The notes: generated by a model from the letters alone, not told the origin. A stretch of DNA of 35,049 nt from Mycobacterium sp. (GCA_025963385.1 JAOPUT010000111.1:1-35049), one strand, 5' to 3'. Shown: positions 1-7,972, counted from the first letter of the stretch. Numbers and translations are program-made.

Positions 1-410
1 GCGACGCCCTTGTTGTTGAAGAACAGCTTGGCCCAGTTGCCCCAGTGGGTCGCCACGTTCTCGTAGTAGACGTTGGTGGCGGTGTCCTCGGAGTACTGCC
101 TGCGGGCGACGGCATCCAGGGAGAAGAACCAGTGGATGCGGTCCTCGGCCTGCTGCTGGACATCGGCGGGGCGGTTGCTCCTGTCGATCATGTACCGCTC
201 GAAGTACACCGGGCTGGTGTCCCGCGCGGCGGCCATGTACTGCTCGGTGTCGCACGTGGTGACGATCAGCCGGTGCGGGATCGGGAAGTCGTCCGTCGAG
301 TCCGCGGCCGCTGGGCTCGCGAGGCTCGTCGCGGTGGCGATGACCGCCAACACGCCGAGGCCGAACCGCTGCCAGCCGTGCCGCCTTCCCGAATGTCGTT
401 GTGCGGTCAC
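1..410 (-). CDS. Secreted protein, DUF5078-like (3' end outside window)
   Basis: The reverse-strand frame opens with GTG at 410 and is still open at base 1, giving about 136 residues. Residues 1-37 form a signal peptide: an Arg-rich start, a hydrophobic stretch ([16 protein letters not shown]) and a likely cut after SPAAA. The mature part begins [18 protein letters not shown] and is rich in Tyr, Trp and Gln, with a Cys near residue 54. From memory it matches small exported mycobacterial proteins grouped as DUF5078; I could not run a search. Its GTG start overlaps the stop of the upstream MarR gene by 4 bp (GTGA, 407-410), so the two are almost certainly co-transcribed and translationally coupled. 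Function unknown. It is not a complete gene here. Confidence 0.75.
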   Translation of the reverse strand, partial: MTAQRHSGRRHGWQRFGLGVLAVIATATSLASPAAADSTDDFPIPHRLIVTTCDTEQYMAAARDTSPVYFERYMIDRSNRPADVQQQAEDRIHWFFSLDAVARRQYSEDTATNVYYENVATHWGNWAKLFFNNKGV

Positions 411-943
411 GACTTTCCCCCCTGAACGTAGTCGAGCGCCGAGGTTCTTTCGGCGCAGTGGGCCTCGAGGGAATTCACCCGGCCCGCGGTCGAGGCGTTG
501 GCGTTGGCGTTGAGCCTGCGCAGGATGGGCAGTGCGACCTGCGCGGCCAGCGTCAGTGAGAACTCGTCCTCGGACGAGAGCGTGCCCAAGAGATCGGCGA
601 GTCGTTCGCGGCGGCCGACCCGGCGTTCGTCCAGTTTCACCCGACCATCGGCGGCGAGTGCCACCACGGCGGCCCTGCCGTCCTCGGGGTCGCTCGATCG
701 CTGCACCAACCCCTGGCGCTCGAGTCGCTGGATCATCTGCGTCATCGCCGGCTGCGAGATGCCCTCCAGGCAGGCGAGAGTGGTCAAACGGGCCGGCCCC
801 TCGTGCACCAGCCTGTTCAAAAGCATTGCGGCACTGCCACTGAGACCGGAGCGGTCGGTCAGGTGCCGGACGGTCAGATCCATCGCCTCGTCGAGCACCT
901 CGCCGACCGGATCTCCGCTGTCGTCGAACGGGGAAGATTCCAC
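407..943 (-). CDS. MarR-family transcriptional regulator (MarR1)
   Basis: A 178-residue winged-helix regulator. Residues about 30-110 hold the MarR core: the helices around [21 protein letters not shown], the recognition helix [17 protein letters not shown], and the wing [18 protein letters not shown], with the family's DxRxxxxxLT-like DGRAAVVAL. The GTG start at 943 has no Shine-Dalgarno sequence. A TATATA -10 box ends 6 bases before it, so the mRNA is probably leaderless. Its protein and promoter resemble those of the second MarR gene at 34066-34536, which is divergent from mmpS, so the two look like paralogues. MarR proteins usually repress their own gene and a neighbour; here the coupled secreted protein is the obvious co-regulated gene. 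The C-terminal tail (after about residue 145) carries an Asn-Ala repeat coded by three copies of GCGTTG on the plus strand. The ligand is unknown. Confidence 0.9.
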   Translation of the reverse strand: MESSPFDDSGDPVGEVLDEAMDLTVRHLTDRSGLSGSAAMLLNRLVHEGPARLTTLACLEGISQPAMTQMIQRLERQGLVQRSSDPEDGRAAVVALAADGRVKLDERRVGRRERLADLLGTLSSEDEFSLTLAAQVALPILRRLNANANASTAGRVNSLEAHCAERTSALDYVQGGKS

Positions 944-976
944 CTTGGATATATATCACAATACTTATGTAGACAC
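944..976 (-). promoter_or_regulatory. Leaderless promoter and putative operator of MarR1
   Basis: Read on the minus strand, GTGATATATATCC (959-947) contains a TATATA -10 box and ends exactly 3 bases before the GTG start. The MarR2 promoter at 34552-34540 has the same box with one change (GTGATATAAATCC) and the same 3-base distance. A GTAG/CTAC inverted repeat (969-972, 978-981) lies further upstream. The element probably serves as both promoter and autorepressor site. Confidence 0.55.
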
Positions 977-1084
977 GCTACTTAGCAGGCTCCATCCCGG
1001 GCGGAATCACCCCCGGCGCGCGCCGCGAATGCTGTGAAACTCCTGGATGACGGCTGGGAATCCCTCGCCGACAAGGCATTCACC

Positions 1085-1123
1085 AAACAAAACTGGCCCC
1101 AACGCCATCGGCGTTGGGGCCAG
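1085..1123 (-). terminator. Rho-independent terminator for the small secreted protein gene
   Basis: A perfect 14-bp stem, CTGGCCCCAACGCC (1093-1106) with its complement at 1110-1123, closes a 3-base loop. On the minus strand it is followed by TTTTGTTT (1092-1085), the pattern of an intrinsic terminator. It lies 55 bases past the stop of the 1179-1421 gene. A second small inverted repeat, CATAGG-CGAA-CCTATG (1149-1164), sits between the stop and this stem. Strong canonical terminators of this kind are uncommon in mycobacteria. Confidence 0.85.
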
Positions 1124-1178
1124 CTCTGACGTACGACATCACCATCTACATAGGCGAACCTATGCAATTGACGGTTGA

Positions 1179-1421
1179 TCAGCCAGGCAGTCCCTGCTCT
1201 TCCACGGGAAGAGGAGCCGGACCCTTGATGCTGGGCTGCGCCATGGGAATTGGCGGAGTGCCCGGCGCGGTGGTGACGGTGCTGGTGGTGCCCGTCGACA
1301 TCTCCGAATCGGCGATGGTGCCCGGTGCGGCCTGGGCGATGGTCGCCCCGACGATTCCCAGAGTCACCATGGCGCCTCCGGCGATGGCGGCGAACGTCCT
1401 TGTGCTGCTTGACGTCTTCAT
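1179..1421 (-). CDS. Small secreted Pro/Thr-rich protein
   Basis: An 80-residue protein starting at ATG 1421, which has a good ribosome-binding site (AAGGAG about 7 bases upstream). An in-frame start further up at 1475 has no such support. Residues 1-31 are a signal peptide: KTSSSTRTF, then a hydrophobic core (AAIAGGAMVTLGIVGATIA) and cleavage after AQA. The mature 49 residues are low-complexity (APGTIADSEMSTGTTSTV, then a Pro-rich tail ending EEQGLPG) with no Cys and no enzyme motif. It is a monocistronic unit ending at the strong terminator at 1085-1123. I do not recognise a named family. The composition suggests an exported, largely unstructured envelope or secreted peptide. Confidence 0.8.
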   Translation of the reverse strand: MKTSSSTRTFAAIAGGAMVTLGIVGATIAQAAPGTIADSEMSTGTTSTVTTAPGTPPIPMAQPSIKGPAPLPVEEQGLPG

Positions 1422-1572
1422 GTGGACACTCCTTCTCTCTAAAAAGTTCACTAGTCCTTCGACGTTATGGACCAAGAGAAGGTTCGATTTATTCCGATAT
1501 CTCAGGAAATCCTCAGCCGTGATTCAAGCCACACCCAGCCACCAGGCGTTATAGGTCAGAGAGAAGCCGTCG

Positions 1573-2418
1573 TCACCACACCCGCACCCAGTCGACGAGC
1601 ATGTCCGCCGGGTAGTTGCCGCCAGCGGGATCGCCACCGCCCGAGCCGCCGACCGCGAGATTGAGCATCGGGGACAGCTCGTAGCCGGGGTCGTTGAACG
1701 GCCAGTCGTCCAGCGAGTTGGCCGGGACCGAGAAGTAGGGCTCCATGCCGGGGGCGTAGTCCCGCCAGAAGTACATCCCGCCCTCGTTCCACGTCACACG
1801 CCAGATGTGCCACGCGCTGTCGACGTCGAACGGCTGGGTGGCGAACGAGGTCCCGTCGAGCCTCGCGTGGACCGTCGTCCCTGACGGCCAGTTCTGGTTG
1901 CCGTACCACTCGACCAGGTCGACCTCGCCACCGCGGACGGGATCCTCGTTCAACAGCCACCACGCGGGCCAGCAGCCGTTGGTGAGGCAGTCGAACTTGA
2001 CCCGCGCCTCCCAGGTGAGGCCGATACCGCCCCGCCAGTTGCCGGTGAGCTTGCCGCCGAAGTACTTCCCGTCCTCCTTCGTGGCACGAATGACCAGGTT
2101 CGACTTGCCGTCCAGGAACACGTTCCTGCGGTCGTTGCGGTACTGACCCATGTTCTCGGGCCGGTCCCAGAACACCGGGTTCTTGATGGTCTCGCGCGCC
2201 GTCGAGATGATCCACTTCGACGGGTCGGGGGCCGAGCCCGCCGGACCGTCGAACTCGTCGTGGAAGAGGAACGCAGGCGTGGCCGTCTCGGGAGGCGGCA
2301 CCAGGGGAGGTGTTTGCGACCCCGATGGCAGCGCATGCGCAACGGGGGCGGGCAGCGCTGCGGCCAGCAGGCCCAGCCCCGACATGAACAGAAGGTTTCT
2401 ACGATCCATCTCCGGCAC
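1573..2418 (-). CDS. Secreted glycoside hydrolase family 16 (beta-glucanase-like)
   Basis: A 281-residue exported enzyme of the GH16 laminarinase/endo-beta-1,3-glucanase type, similar in length and plan to the mycobacterial Rv0315 protein. The N-terminus (DRRNLLFMSGLGLLAAALPA, cleavage near AHA at residue 29) looks like a Tat or Sec signal peptide. The catalytic signature ExDxxE is intact as E165-V-D167-L-V-E170 (nucleophile and acid/base in the family), within a beta-jellyroll typified by FHDEFDG near residue 53, WEARVKF near 136 and the C-terminal MLVDWVRVW. Start: GTG 2418 or ATG 2409; neither has a well-spaced ribosome-binding site. It probably acts outside the cell on beta-glucans, but substrate specificity cannot be read from the sequence. 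The gene stands alone. Confidence 0.9.
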   Translation of the reverse strand: MPEMDRRNLLFMSGLGLLAAALPAPVAHALPSGSQTPPLVPPPETATPAFLFHDEFDGPAGSAPDPSKWIISTARETIKNPVFWDRPENMGQYRNDRRNVFLDGKSNLVIRATKEDGKYFGGKLTGNWRGGIGLTWEARVKFDCLTNGCWPAWWLLNEDPVRGGEVDLVEWYGNQNWPSGTTVHARLDGTSFATQPFDVDSAWHIWRVTWNEGGMYFWRDYAPGMEPYFSVPANSLDDWPFNDPGYELSPMLNLAVGGSGGGDPAGGNYPADMLVDWVRVW

Positions 2419-2575
2419 AGCGACACGATAGAGCCCAAACCCCGAATTCCGCGCACTTGACCACGCCGAAACAAATCGGTGGCGTCCCGCGCCTCAGCGT
2501 GGCAATCTGTCTGCCGGTGCTCTCTCGACGGCTCTACCAGCGGTTTCCGTGCGGTTGCGGGATGACAGGAATGTG

Positions 2576-3469
2576 GTGACCCGCACGGACTGGCCGTCGC
2601 TTCGCGGTCAGCTTCGACTCGCCGACGACCTCTTCGGGTCTCGCGGCGCCCGCCGCGTCGCGGATTGGCTCGCCGAGGCACTCGCGAAGGTCGACGACCA
2701 GGAGTTCGCCGCTCAGTTCGCCGCACAAGTCCCGCTGCCTGGGGTGGCGGTCGGCGACTACGCGCATCGCGTCGTCCGCACCTCGCGCGGTGCGCTCCTC
2801 GGCGGCATCCGGTTCTACGGGCGTGATCCGGCCCGGCCGTTCGTCGACGTCCTCGCTCACGACTTCGATGACCTCGATGCGCTGACCGCCTGCGTTCGCG
2901 ACGAGTGGGCGATGTTCGCCACGCGATTCGCCCGGCTGCGGGCCGCCCCCGGCTCCATCACCGGTTCCAGCGTGCTGCTCGACGTCAGCATCCACGTCGC
3001 CCGCTACACAGACATGCGGCCGTCGGACGGGCGGGTCTCACTGGCACCGTTCGATGACGTCGAGGACGCGGTCGCGATCGTCGGTCGCCGCTACGAACGG
3101 CTGACCGCCGACGATCCGGCGCTCGCCAACAACGTCTCACCGGCCGCTCCGGATGCCCTGCGCACGTGGCATTCTGCCGGCCAACTGCACGCCATTCGCA
3201 GACACCACAACGTGATTGGACTACTGGCGGTGGCCCCGGGCCGCGTCGGTTGGATCGACGCTGACGAGATCAACGAAGAGGTCATCGCCGTCGAGCACTC
3301 CGGACGCGGGTATGCCGCCTCGGCGCAGACGGCATGGGCCAGGTATCCGGGAAACGACGGTGGGCGGATGTTGGTCGGCACCATCGACCGCTTCAACGAG
3401 GCCTCCCGCCGGACGGCGGAACGTGCGGGACGGCCGCGGGTGCTCGACGACGTGTTCCTCGCGCTCTAG
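2576..3469 (+). CDS. GNAT-like acetyltransferase domain protein
   Basis: About 297 residues from GTG 2576, which has AGGA 5 bases upstream; in-frame GTG codons at 2573 and 2549 are alternatives. The last 80 residues look like a GNAT fold: a strand WIDADEINEEVIAVE, an acetyl-CoA-binding-loop-like segment (EHSGRGYAASAQTAWA), and the common GNAT ending GTIDRFNEASRRTAERAGR. The N-terminal 200 residues show no motif I recognise and may be a degenerate first GNAT half. The substrate is unknown. The gene ends 2 bases before the stop of the opposing amidohydrolase gene, so the two transcripts converge. The GNAT assignment rests on the C-terminal pattern only. Confidence 0.65.
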   Translation: MTRTDWPSLRGQLRLADDLFGSRGARRVADWLAEALAKVDDQEFAAQFAAQVPLPGVAVGDYAHRVVRTSRGALLGGIRFYGRDPARPFVDVLAHDFDDLDALTACVRDEWAMFATRFARLRAAPGSITGSSVLLDVSIHVARYTDMRPSDGRVSLAPFDDVEDAVAIVGRRYERLTADDPALANNVSPAAPDALRTWHSAGQLHAIRRHHNVIGLLAVAPGRVGWIDADEINEEVIAVEHSGRGYAASAQTAWARYPGNDGGRMLVGTIDRFNEASRRTAERAGRPRVLDDVFLAL

Positions 3470-3471
3470 CG

Positions 3472-4467
3472 TCAGATCCGAAGCAGCGCCTCGGCATTCC
3501 CGTGACCGATCGCCTGCCGCTGCTCGTCCGAGAGCCGAGCCTGCTCGAGGAATTCGCTGACGTTGTCGCGCACCACGTAGGGGAAGTCCTCCGAGTAAAT
3601 GATCCGGTCCGCACCGATCTCGGCGACGACGTAGTTGAGCTGGTTCTGGCTGAACATACCCGACGGCGTCGCCCAGACCTGCTCGCGGTAGTACGAGCTC
3701 GGTGGACGGTCGAGTTGGGTGGTCCGGCTCATCACCTCGTCGACTCGGTCGAGCCACCCCGCGACCAACTCGCCCCAGTGCCCACTGAGCAACTTGAGGT
3801 TCGGGTGCCTGTCGAGTGCGCCCGACAGGATGAGACGCAGGACGTGGATGCCCGCCTCGGCGTGCCACCCGAACGCCGGACCCGCGAACAGGAAGTGCAC
3901 TGCCGCAGGCCAGCTCCCGCCGTAGTAGGCAGTGGAGACGGCCTTCTCCGGCATGCCGGGGTGGACGTAGATCGGCAGGTCGACCGCCTCGGCGGCCGCG
4001 AGGACCGGTTCGAACCGGGCGTCGTCGAGGAACGCTCCGTCGATGCTTCCGTGGGTGAGCGCTCCGACGAAGCCCAACTCCTCGACGCATCGCCGCAATT
4101 CGTCCGCCGCCGCGGCGGGGTCGACCAGCGGCAGCGTCGCGAACCCGCGGAACCGCGTCGGGTGTTCCGAGATCTGCTGCGCCAAATCGTCGTTCACCTT
4201 TCGGCACAGTGCGACGGCGTCGTGGTGGGCCAGGTTTCCCGGGCTGTTTCCGCCGTGCGAGACCACCTGGACGTCGATCCCGACCCGGTCCATGTGGTCG
4301 AGGCGACTGCCGCCGAGCCGCTCCGCGGAGTCCTGGTCGGGCATGGACGCGCGAAGGAAGTCACCGAACCGGGCGTCGGGGACGATGGGTCCCGCCCCCG
4401 ACAGCTCGAGCACGCGCGCCACGGCCTCGGGATGGAGGAAGTGCTCTTCGACGGTGATGATGCGCAC
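3472..4467 (-). CDS. Amidohydrolase family 2 protein (ACMSD / gamma-resorcylate decarboxylase type)
   Basis: A 331-residue TIM-barrel metalloenzyme. The metal and catalytic residues of the decarboxylase branch are in place: E7 and H9 (ITVEEH), H169 (IYVHPGMP), H230 (LLSGHWGE) and D294 (IYSEDFPY). Members of this branch decarboxylate aromatic or muconate-semialdehyde acids or act as hydrolases. The start is GTG 4467, with AAGGAGG 7 bases upstream; an overlapping ATG at 4472 is in a different frame. It is divergent from a flavin monooxygenase (99 bp between starts), and the shared region has an inverted repeat. This suggests a small catabolic unit for an aromatic or cyclic compound, which is inference. 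Confidence 0.87.
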   Translation of the reverse strand: MRIITVEEHFLHPEAVARVLELSGAGPIVPDARFGDFLRASMPDQDSAERLGGSRLDHMDRVGIDVQVVSHGGNSPGNLAHHDAVALCRKVNDDLAQQISEHPTRFRGFATLPLVDPAAAADELRRCVEELGFVGALTHGSIDGAFLDDARFEPVLAAAEAVDLPIYVHPGMPEKAVSTAYYGGSWPAAVHFLFAGPAFGWHAEAGIHVLRLILSGALDRHPNLKLLSGHWGELVAGWLDRVDEVMSRTTQLDRPPSSYYREQVWATPSGMFSQNQLNYVVAEIGADRIIYSEDFPYVVRDNVSEFLEQARLSDEQRQAIGHGNAEALLRI

Positions 4468-4488
4468 CGCATCGCCTCCTTGGGTCAG

Positions 4489-4508
4489 ACGACTCGCTCG
4501 TTAGTCGT
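4489..4508. promoter_or_regulatory. Inverted repeat in the amidohydrolase/monooxygenase divergent promoter
   Basis: ACGACT and AGTCGT form perfect 6-bp arms around an 8-base centre. They lie between two divergent genes, beside the ribosome-binding site of the amidohydrolase. The shape fits a dimeric regulator such as TetR. No regulator gene is adjacent. Confidence 0.35.
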
Positions 4509-4566
4509 ACTTCCTTCTTACGCCGAATGCGCGCGGCGGGTCTGTGACGCGTGCGACAGTTCCCCG

Positions 4567-6045
4567 ATGACGGGAAGTGTCGCCGTGATCGGGGCCGGGC
4601 CGGCGGGACTGGTCGCAGCGCGGTGGCTGCTGTCACAGGGGTTGGAGCCGACGATCGTCGAGCGCAGCCCGGTACTCGGCGGGCAGTGGGCCGGACTACC
4701 GCGGCGAAGTGGCCTGTGGCCCGGCATGCACACCAACACCAGTCGCATCCTCACGGCGTTCAGTGATCTGGAGCCTCGCAGCGCAGAGGTCTTCCCATCC
4801 GGGCACGACATCCTCGACTACCTGCATGCCTACGCGCAGATGTTCGGTCTGGTCCAGCGGATCATGTTCTCCACCGAGGTCGAACACCTCCGCCGCGCCG
4901 ACGGCGGGTGGGTGCTGCGACACGGGGGCGCCGACCACCGATTCGACCGAGTGGTGGTGGCCAGCGGCAGGTTCCACTCTCCGGCAATCCCCCACGTCGA
5001 CGGTCTCGACACCTTCTGCGGTTCCGAGGGCGTGTCCTGCACCTACGACTACCGGGGATCCAATTCCCTTCGCGGCAAACGGATCCTGGTTGCGGGATGC
5101 GCGGTCAGCGCCCTGGAGGTGGCTGCGGAACTGGCCCAGAACGGTGCCGCCGAGGTCGTCGTCACGCAGCGGCGCCAGCGGTACGTGCTGCCGAAGTTCG
5201 CCGCAGGGGTTCCCTCCGACCATCGGATCTTCACACGCTACGGAGTGCTCGCGGCCGAGGCGTTGCCCGCGGCCGAGATCGACCGTCAACTCAAGGAGAT
5301 CGTCGTCGAGGCGGGTGGCAGCCCGGAGCAGTACGGCGCACCCGCGCCCGACCCGTCCCTCTTCGTCGCCGGGGTCACGCTCAGCCAGCAGTACCTGCCG
5401 CTCGTCGCGGAGGGCCGAATCACCGTGCGGCCGTGGATGTCATCCGTAGCAGGCACGACGGTCACCTTCACCGACGGCAGTGCGGGCGACTTCGACGGCA
5501 TCGTGTTCGGCACCGGGTTCGATCTCAGCCTCCCGTTCCTCGGCGACGACGTCCGGTCCGTCGTCGGCCTCGACGCGGTGCACCTCGACTCCGACCGCTA
5601 CACGTTCCACCCCGATCTCCCCGGCTTGGCGTTCATGGGGCTGTGGGATCAGTCCGGCGGGTACTTCGTGCCGTTGGAGTTGCAGGCCAGGTGGATCGCG
5701 TACACGTGGGGCGGCGCGATCGCGGCACCGTCCGACACCGACCAACGGCGGGCGGTCGACGGCTACCGGGCGCGACGGGGAATGCCGCAGAAGACCCGAA
5801 TGAACACCGCGGCCCTCACCTTTGCCCGCGCCGCGGGCGTCGAGCCGGACCTCGCAAACTGGCCGGACCTACGCCGCGCACTGCTGTTCGGACCGTTGGC
5901 GCCCAGCAGTTTTCGCCTCGAAGGCCCCGATGCCCAGCCCGACGCGCCGGCACGCTTCGCGAGGGACGCCGCCGCGTTCGGTGCGATCACGTCCACTGAA
6001 CCCACCGAACGCGAACGCCATTACTGGGCGATGGTGCGCAGTTGA
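4567..6045 (+). CDS. FAD-dependent monooxygenase, FMO/Baeyer-Villiger-like
   Basis: A 492-residue flavoprotein. The FAD Rossmann motif GAGPAGL lies at residues 9-15 after the first strand SVAVIG. GGQW (about residue 40), TYDYRGS and a second nucleotide-binding site around ILVAGCAVSALEVAAEL (about residue 180) give the two-dinucleotide plan of class B monooxygenases. The usual GxGxSG of the NADPH site reads AGCAVSA, a variant. GTGFD (about residue 316) is the conserved second-FAD segment. The frame stays open far upstream, but ATG 4567 is the first sensible start and the FAD fold begins right after it; no ribosome-binding site is visible. Probable reaction: NADPH- and O2-dependent oxygenation of a small organic molecule. 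The 3' end overlaps the opposing dps gene by 25 bp. Confidence 0.85.
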   Translation: MTGSVAVIGAGPAGLVAARWLLSQGLEPTIVERSPVLGGQWAGLPRRSGLWPGMHTNTSRILTAFSDLEPRSAEVFPSGHDILDYLHAYAQMFGLVQRIMFSTEVEHLRRADGGWVLRHGGADHRFDRVVVASGRFHSPAIPHVDGLDTFCGSEGVSCTYDYRGSNSLRGKRILVAGCAVSALEVAAELAQNGAAEVVVTQRRQRYVLPKFAAGVPSDHRIFTRYGVLAAEALPAAEIDRQLKEIVVEAGGSPEQYGAPAPDPSLFVAGVTLSQQYLPLVAEGRITVRPWMSSVAGTTVTFTDGSAGDFDGIVFGTGFDLSLPFLGDDVRSVVGLDAVHLDSDRYTFHPDLPGLAFMGLWDQSGGYFVPLELQARWIAYTWGGAIAAPSDTDQRRAVDGYRARRGMPQKTRMNTAALTFARAAGVEPDLANWPDLRRALLFGPLAPSSFRLEGPDAQPDAPARFARDAAAFGAITSTEPTERERHYWAMVRS

Positions 6046-6512
6046 GCGGTGAACATCCACCGCTGCTTCTCCAACCCTTCGAGGATGGTGTGGAGGATGT
6101 CGGCGCTGGTGGGATCCTGCTCGTCGACGTCGTCGTGCAAGGCACGAATGCCGTTGACAACGGCGAGGATTCGGTCGGATATCACCGCGACCGCACGCTC
6201 GACGCTGACCTCGCCTTCCGGGAAGTCGTCGAGGGTCGTGGTCGTGGCTACGGTCCTCGTCCGCCCGTCCGGCACCGCCTCGAGAGCACGCATGCGCTCG
6301 GCGACCGTGTCCGCGTATTCACGGACAGCGTCGACGACCTCGTCGAGCTCCAGGTGAGTGGAGCGGAATTGCGGGCCGACGAGCGTCCAGTGCGCCTGCT
6401 TCGCCTGGTTCTGCAACTCCAGCAGTCCGACGAGCACGGCCTGCAGATCGGCGGCGAGGGTGGGCGAGGCGACGAACTCGTTGGTGCGAACCTCGCGGTT
6501 GGTGGTGGCCAT
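6021..6512 (-). CDS. dps: Dps-family ferritin-like DNA-protection protein
   Basis: A 163-residue Dps, close to the length of mycobacterial Dps2-type proteins. The ferroxidase region is clear: QAKQAHWTLVGPQF with H41, then THLELDEVVD (H53, D57) and YADTVAERM (D68, E72), the residues that form the intersubunit iron site. It should assemble as a dodecamer that oxidises and stores iron with H2O2, shielding DNA under stress. ATG 6512 has GGAGG 5 bases upstream; an upstream in-frame start at 6539 is unlikely. It is divergent from a Fur-family gene across a palindromic spacer, so iron or peroxide control is likely. The last 25 bp are antisense to the end of the monooxygenase gene. Confidence 0.93.
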   Translation of the reverse strand: MATTNREVRTNEFVASPTLAADLQAVLVGLLELQNQAKQAHWTLVGPQFRSTHLELDEVVDAVREYADTVAERMRALEAVPDGRTRTVATTTTLDDFPEGEVSVERAVAVISDRILAVVNGIRALHDDVDEQDPTSADILHTILEGLEKQRWMFTAQLRTIAQ

Positions 6513-6565
6513 ACTTCCTCCTTCGTTCTTGAGCGACACCGTCGACTATACGCTTGTTTTTAGTT

Positions 6566-6597
6566 ACTCAATACAATGAGTCATTCGTACTATTGTA
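6566..6597. promoter_or_regulatory. Palindromic Fur-type operator region between dps and fur
   Basis: This AT-rich stretch in a GC-rich background holds three nested inverted repeats: ACTCA/TGAGT (6566-6570, 6577-6581), the 11-bp palindrome AATGAGTCATT (6575-6585) and TACAAT/ATTGTA (6572-6577, 6592-6597). It sits midway between the two divergent starts, the usual site for Fur/PerR-type regulators. Which repeat is the true site is not decided by sequence alone. Confidence 0.6.
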
Positions 6598-6619
6598 AAG
6601 GTAATGCTAACCTGACGTC

Positions 6620-7054
6620 ATGGCCTCCGACGACGCGATCAACCGGTACAAACAGGAGCTGCGCGGCGCGGCCCTGCGTGTGACGTCGGGCCGGGTAGCC
6701 GTCCTGCGTGCCTTGGAGGCGTCGCCCCACGCCACTGCGGAGACGGTGTTCGACCTCATCTCCGGCGACCTGCCCGGCACCTCGCCGCAGGCCGTCTACA
6801 TGGTGCTCAACGACCTGTCCAAAGCCGGGCTGATCCGCCGCTTCGAGCCGGCGGGTTCGGCGGCCCTCTACGAGCGGCGGATCGGCGACAACCACCATCA
6901 CCTGGTCTGCGATTCGTGCGGGACGGTGCAGGACGTGGACTGTGTGGTCGGCCAGGCGCCGTGCCTGACCCCCAGCGGCGCCGACGGGTTCCTGGTACGC
7001 GAGGCCGAGGTCACCTTCTGGGGGTTGTGCGAGACGTGCCAAGCCAGGACCTGA
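6620..7054 (+). CDS. Fur-family metal/peroxide-responsive regulator
   Basis: A 144-residue Fur-family protein. The N-terminal winged helix spans about residues 10-80 (LRVTSGRVAVLRALE, SPQAVYMVLNDLSKAGLI). The dimerisation and metal-binding half has HHH at 92-94, the zinc pair C97xxC100 (CDSC) and a second pair C137xxC140 (CETC). This set fits the FurA/PerR branch found beside catalase genes in mycobacteria, but no katG is present here and the divergent partner is dps. The ATG lies about 20 bases past the operator region with no clear ribosome-binding site, so the mRNA leader is short or absent. Likely role: repress dps and itself when iron is present or peroxide absent. Confidence 0.88.
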   Translation: MASDDAINRYKQELRGAALRVTSGRVAVLRALEASPHATAETVFDLISGDLPGTSPQAVYMVLNDLSKAGLIRRFEPAGSAALYERRIGDNHHHLVCDSCGTVQDVDCVVGQAPCLTPSGADGFLVREAEVTFWGLCETCQART

Positions 7055-7102
7055 CCGCGAGTGCAGGCGCCGCGGCCAAGTAGCGGGGTGCACACTCGAG
7101 GA

Positions 7103-7945
7103 ATGCAGGGACGCTTGAGCATCGGTGACTTCTCCCGGATGACCCATCTGTCGGTGAAGACGCTGCGCAGGTACCACGAAGCGGGTCTGCTGGAGCCCGC
7201 CGAGGTCGACCCGTACACCAGCTACCGCTATTACCGGTCGAGTCAGATACCCGTCGCGCAGACGATTCGCCGATTCCGCGATCTCGGGATGCCAGTCCGC
7301 GAGATCGCCGACCTCCTGGCGACCGGAAGTCCCGACGCGCGTGGCGATCTCATCGGTCGCCACCTGCAGCGTCTCGAATCGCAACTGGAGCACACCCGCA
7401 ATGCCGTTGCCGCGCTGCGCCGCCTGCTCGACCAGGGCGAGACGATCGACGTCGTGCGGCGGACCACGGTCGAGACGGTGACGGCCGCGATCGGTGAAAC
7501 CGTTGCGGCACAAGATGTTCTGGCATGGTACGGCGTGGCGATGGACGAGTTGGACGCCGCCATCACCGGCGCGGGGCAGATCGCCACCGGACCGCCCGGT
7601 GGCCTCTACGACAACGAGCTGTTCACCGATGAACGCGGTCGCCTGGTGGCCTACGTGCCCGTCGCCGAGCCACCCCGGTCCGGGCGGGTCGAGCCCCTCG
7701 TCGTCGCACCCGTCGAACTGGCCGTCACCGTGCACCGCGGCGCCCACAGCGACATCGACGTCACCTACGGTGCCCTGGGCATGTGGGTGGACCAGCACGC
7801 GCTGACCATCGCGGGACCGGTTCACGAAACCTACCTCGTCGGTCCCCGCGACACCCTCGACGAGCGCGCCTGGCAGACCGAGATCGGCTGGCCGATCTCA
7901 TCCGCCCCCACGGGGGTCGAGGCTACGGTTGGCTCGGAGTACTGA
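7103..7945 (+). CDS. MerR-family regulator with GyrI-like effector domain
   Basis: About 280 residues. The N-terminal MerR winged helix (LSIGDFSRMTHLSVKTLRRYHEAGLL, then SYRYYRSSQ) occupies residues 1-75. A coiled coil follows (LIGRHLQRLESQLEHTRNAV), then from about residue 120 a GyrI-like small-molecule domain (GGLYDNELF, LAVTVHRGAHSDIDVTYGAL, GPVHETYLVGP), as in BmrR/BltR. Such regulators switch on promoters when a drug or metabolite binds. ATG 7103 is the likely start; in-frame GTG codons at 7061 and 7088 are alternatives. The gene ends 27 bases before the histidine ammonia-lyase start, so the two are probably one transcript. The effector is unknown. Confidence 0.88.
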   Translation: MQGRLSIGDFSRMTHLSVKTLRRYHEAGLLEPAEVDPYTSYRYYRSSQIPVAQTIRRFRDLGMPVREIADLLATGSPDARGDLIGRHLQRLESQLEHTRNAVAALRRLLDQGETIDVVRRTTVETVTAAIGETVAAQDVLAWYGVAMDELDAAITGAGQIATGPPGGLYDNELFTDERGRLVAYVPVAEPPRSGRVEPLVVAPVELAVTVHRGAHSDIDVTYGALGMWVDQHALTIAGPVHETYLVGPRDTLDERAWQTEIGWPISSAPTGVEATVGSEY

Positions 7946-7972
7946 CCCGCGCCTGAAGGAGAACCATCACCC

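Noticed and set aside
495..512. Three tandem GCGTTG hexamers
   Set aside because: They encode the Asn-Ala run at the C-terminus of MarR1; too short to call a functional repeat.
982..1167. 61-codon minus-strand frame between MarR1 and the secreted protein gene
   Set aside because: It runs through the terminator stem and has no ribosome-binding site or gene-like codon use.
1479..1500. tRNA-like GGTTCGATT sequence
   Set aside because: No acceptor stem or cloverleaf arms surround it; no tRNA, rRNA, CRISPR or insertion sequence was found anywhere in the window.
3334..4566. Long open plus-strand frame running into the FMO gene
   Set aside because: It is the complement of the well-supported amidohydrolase gene; the FAD fold starts only at 4567.
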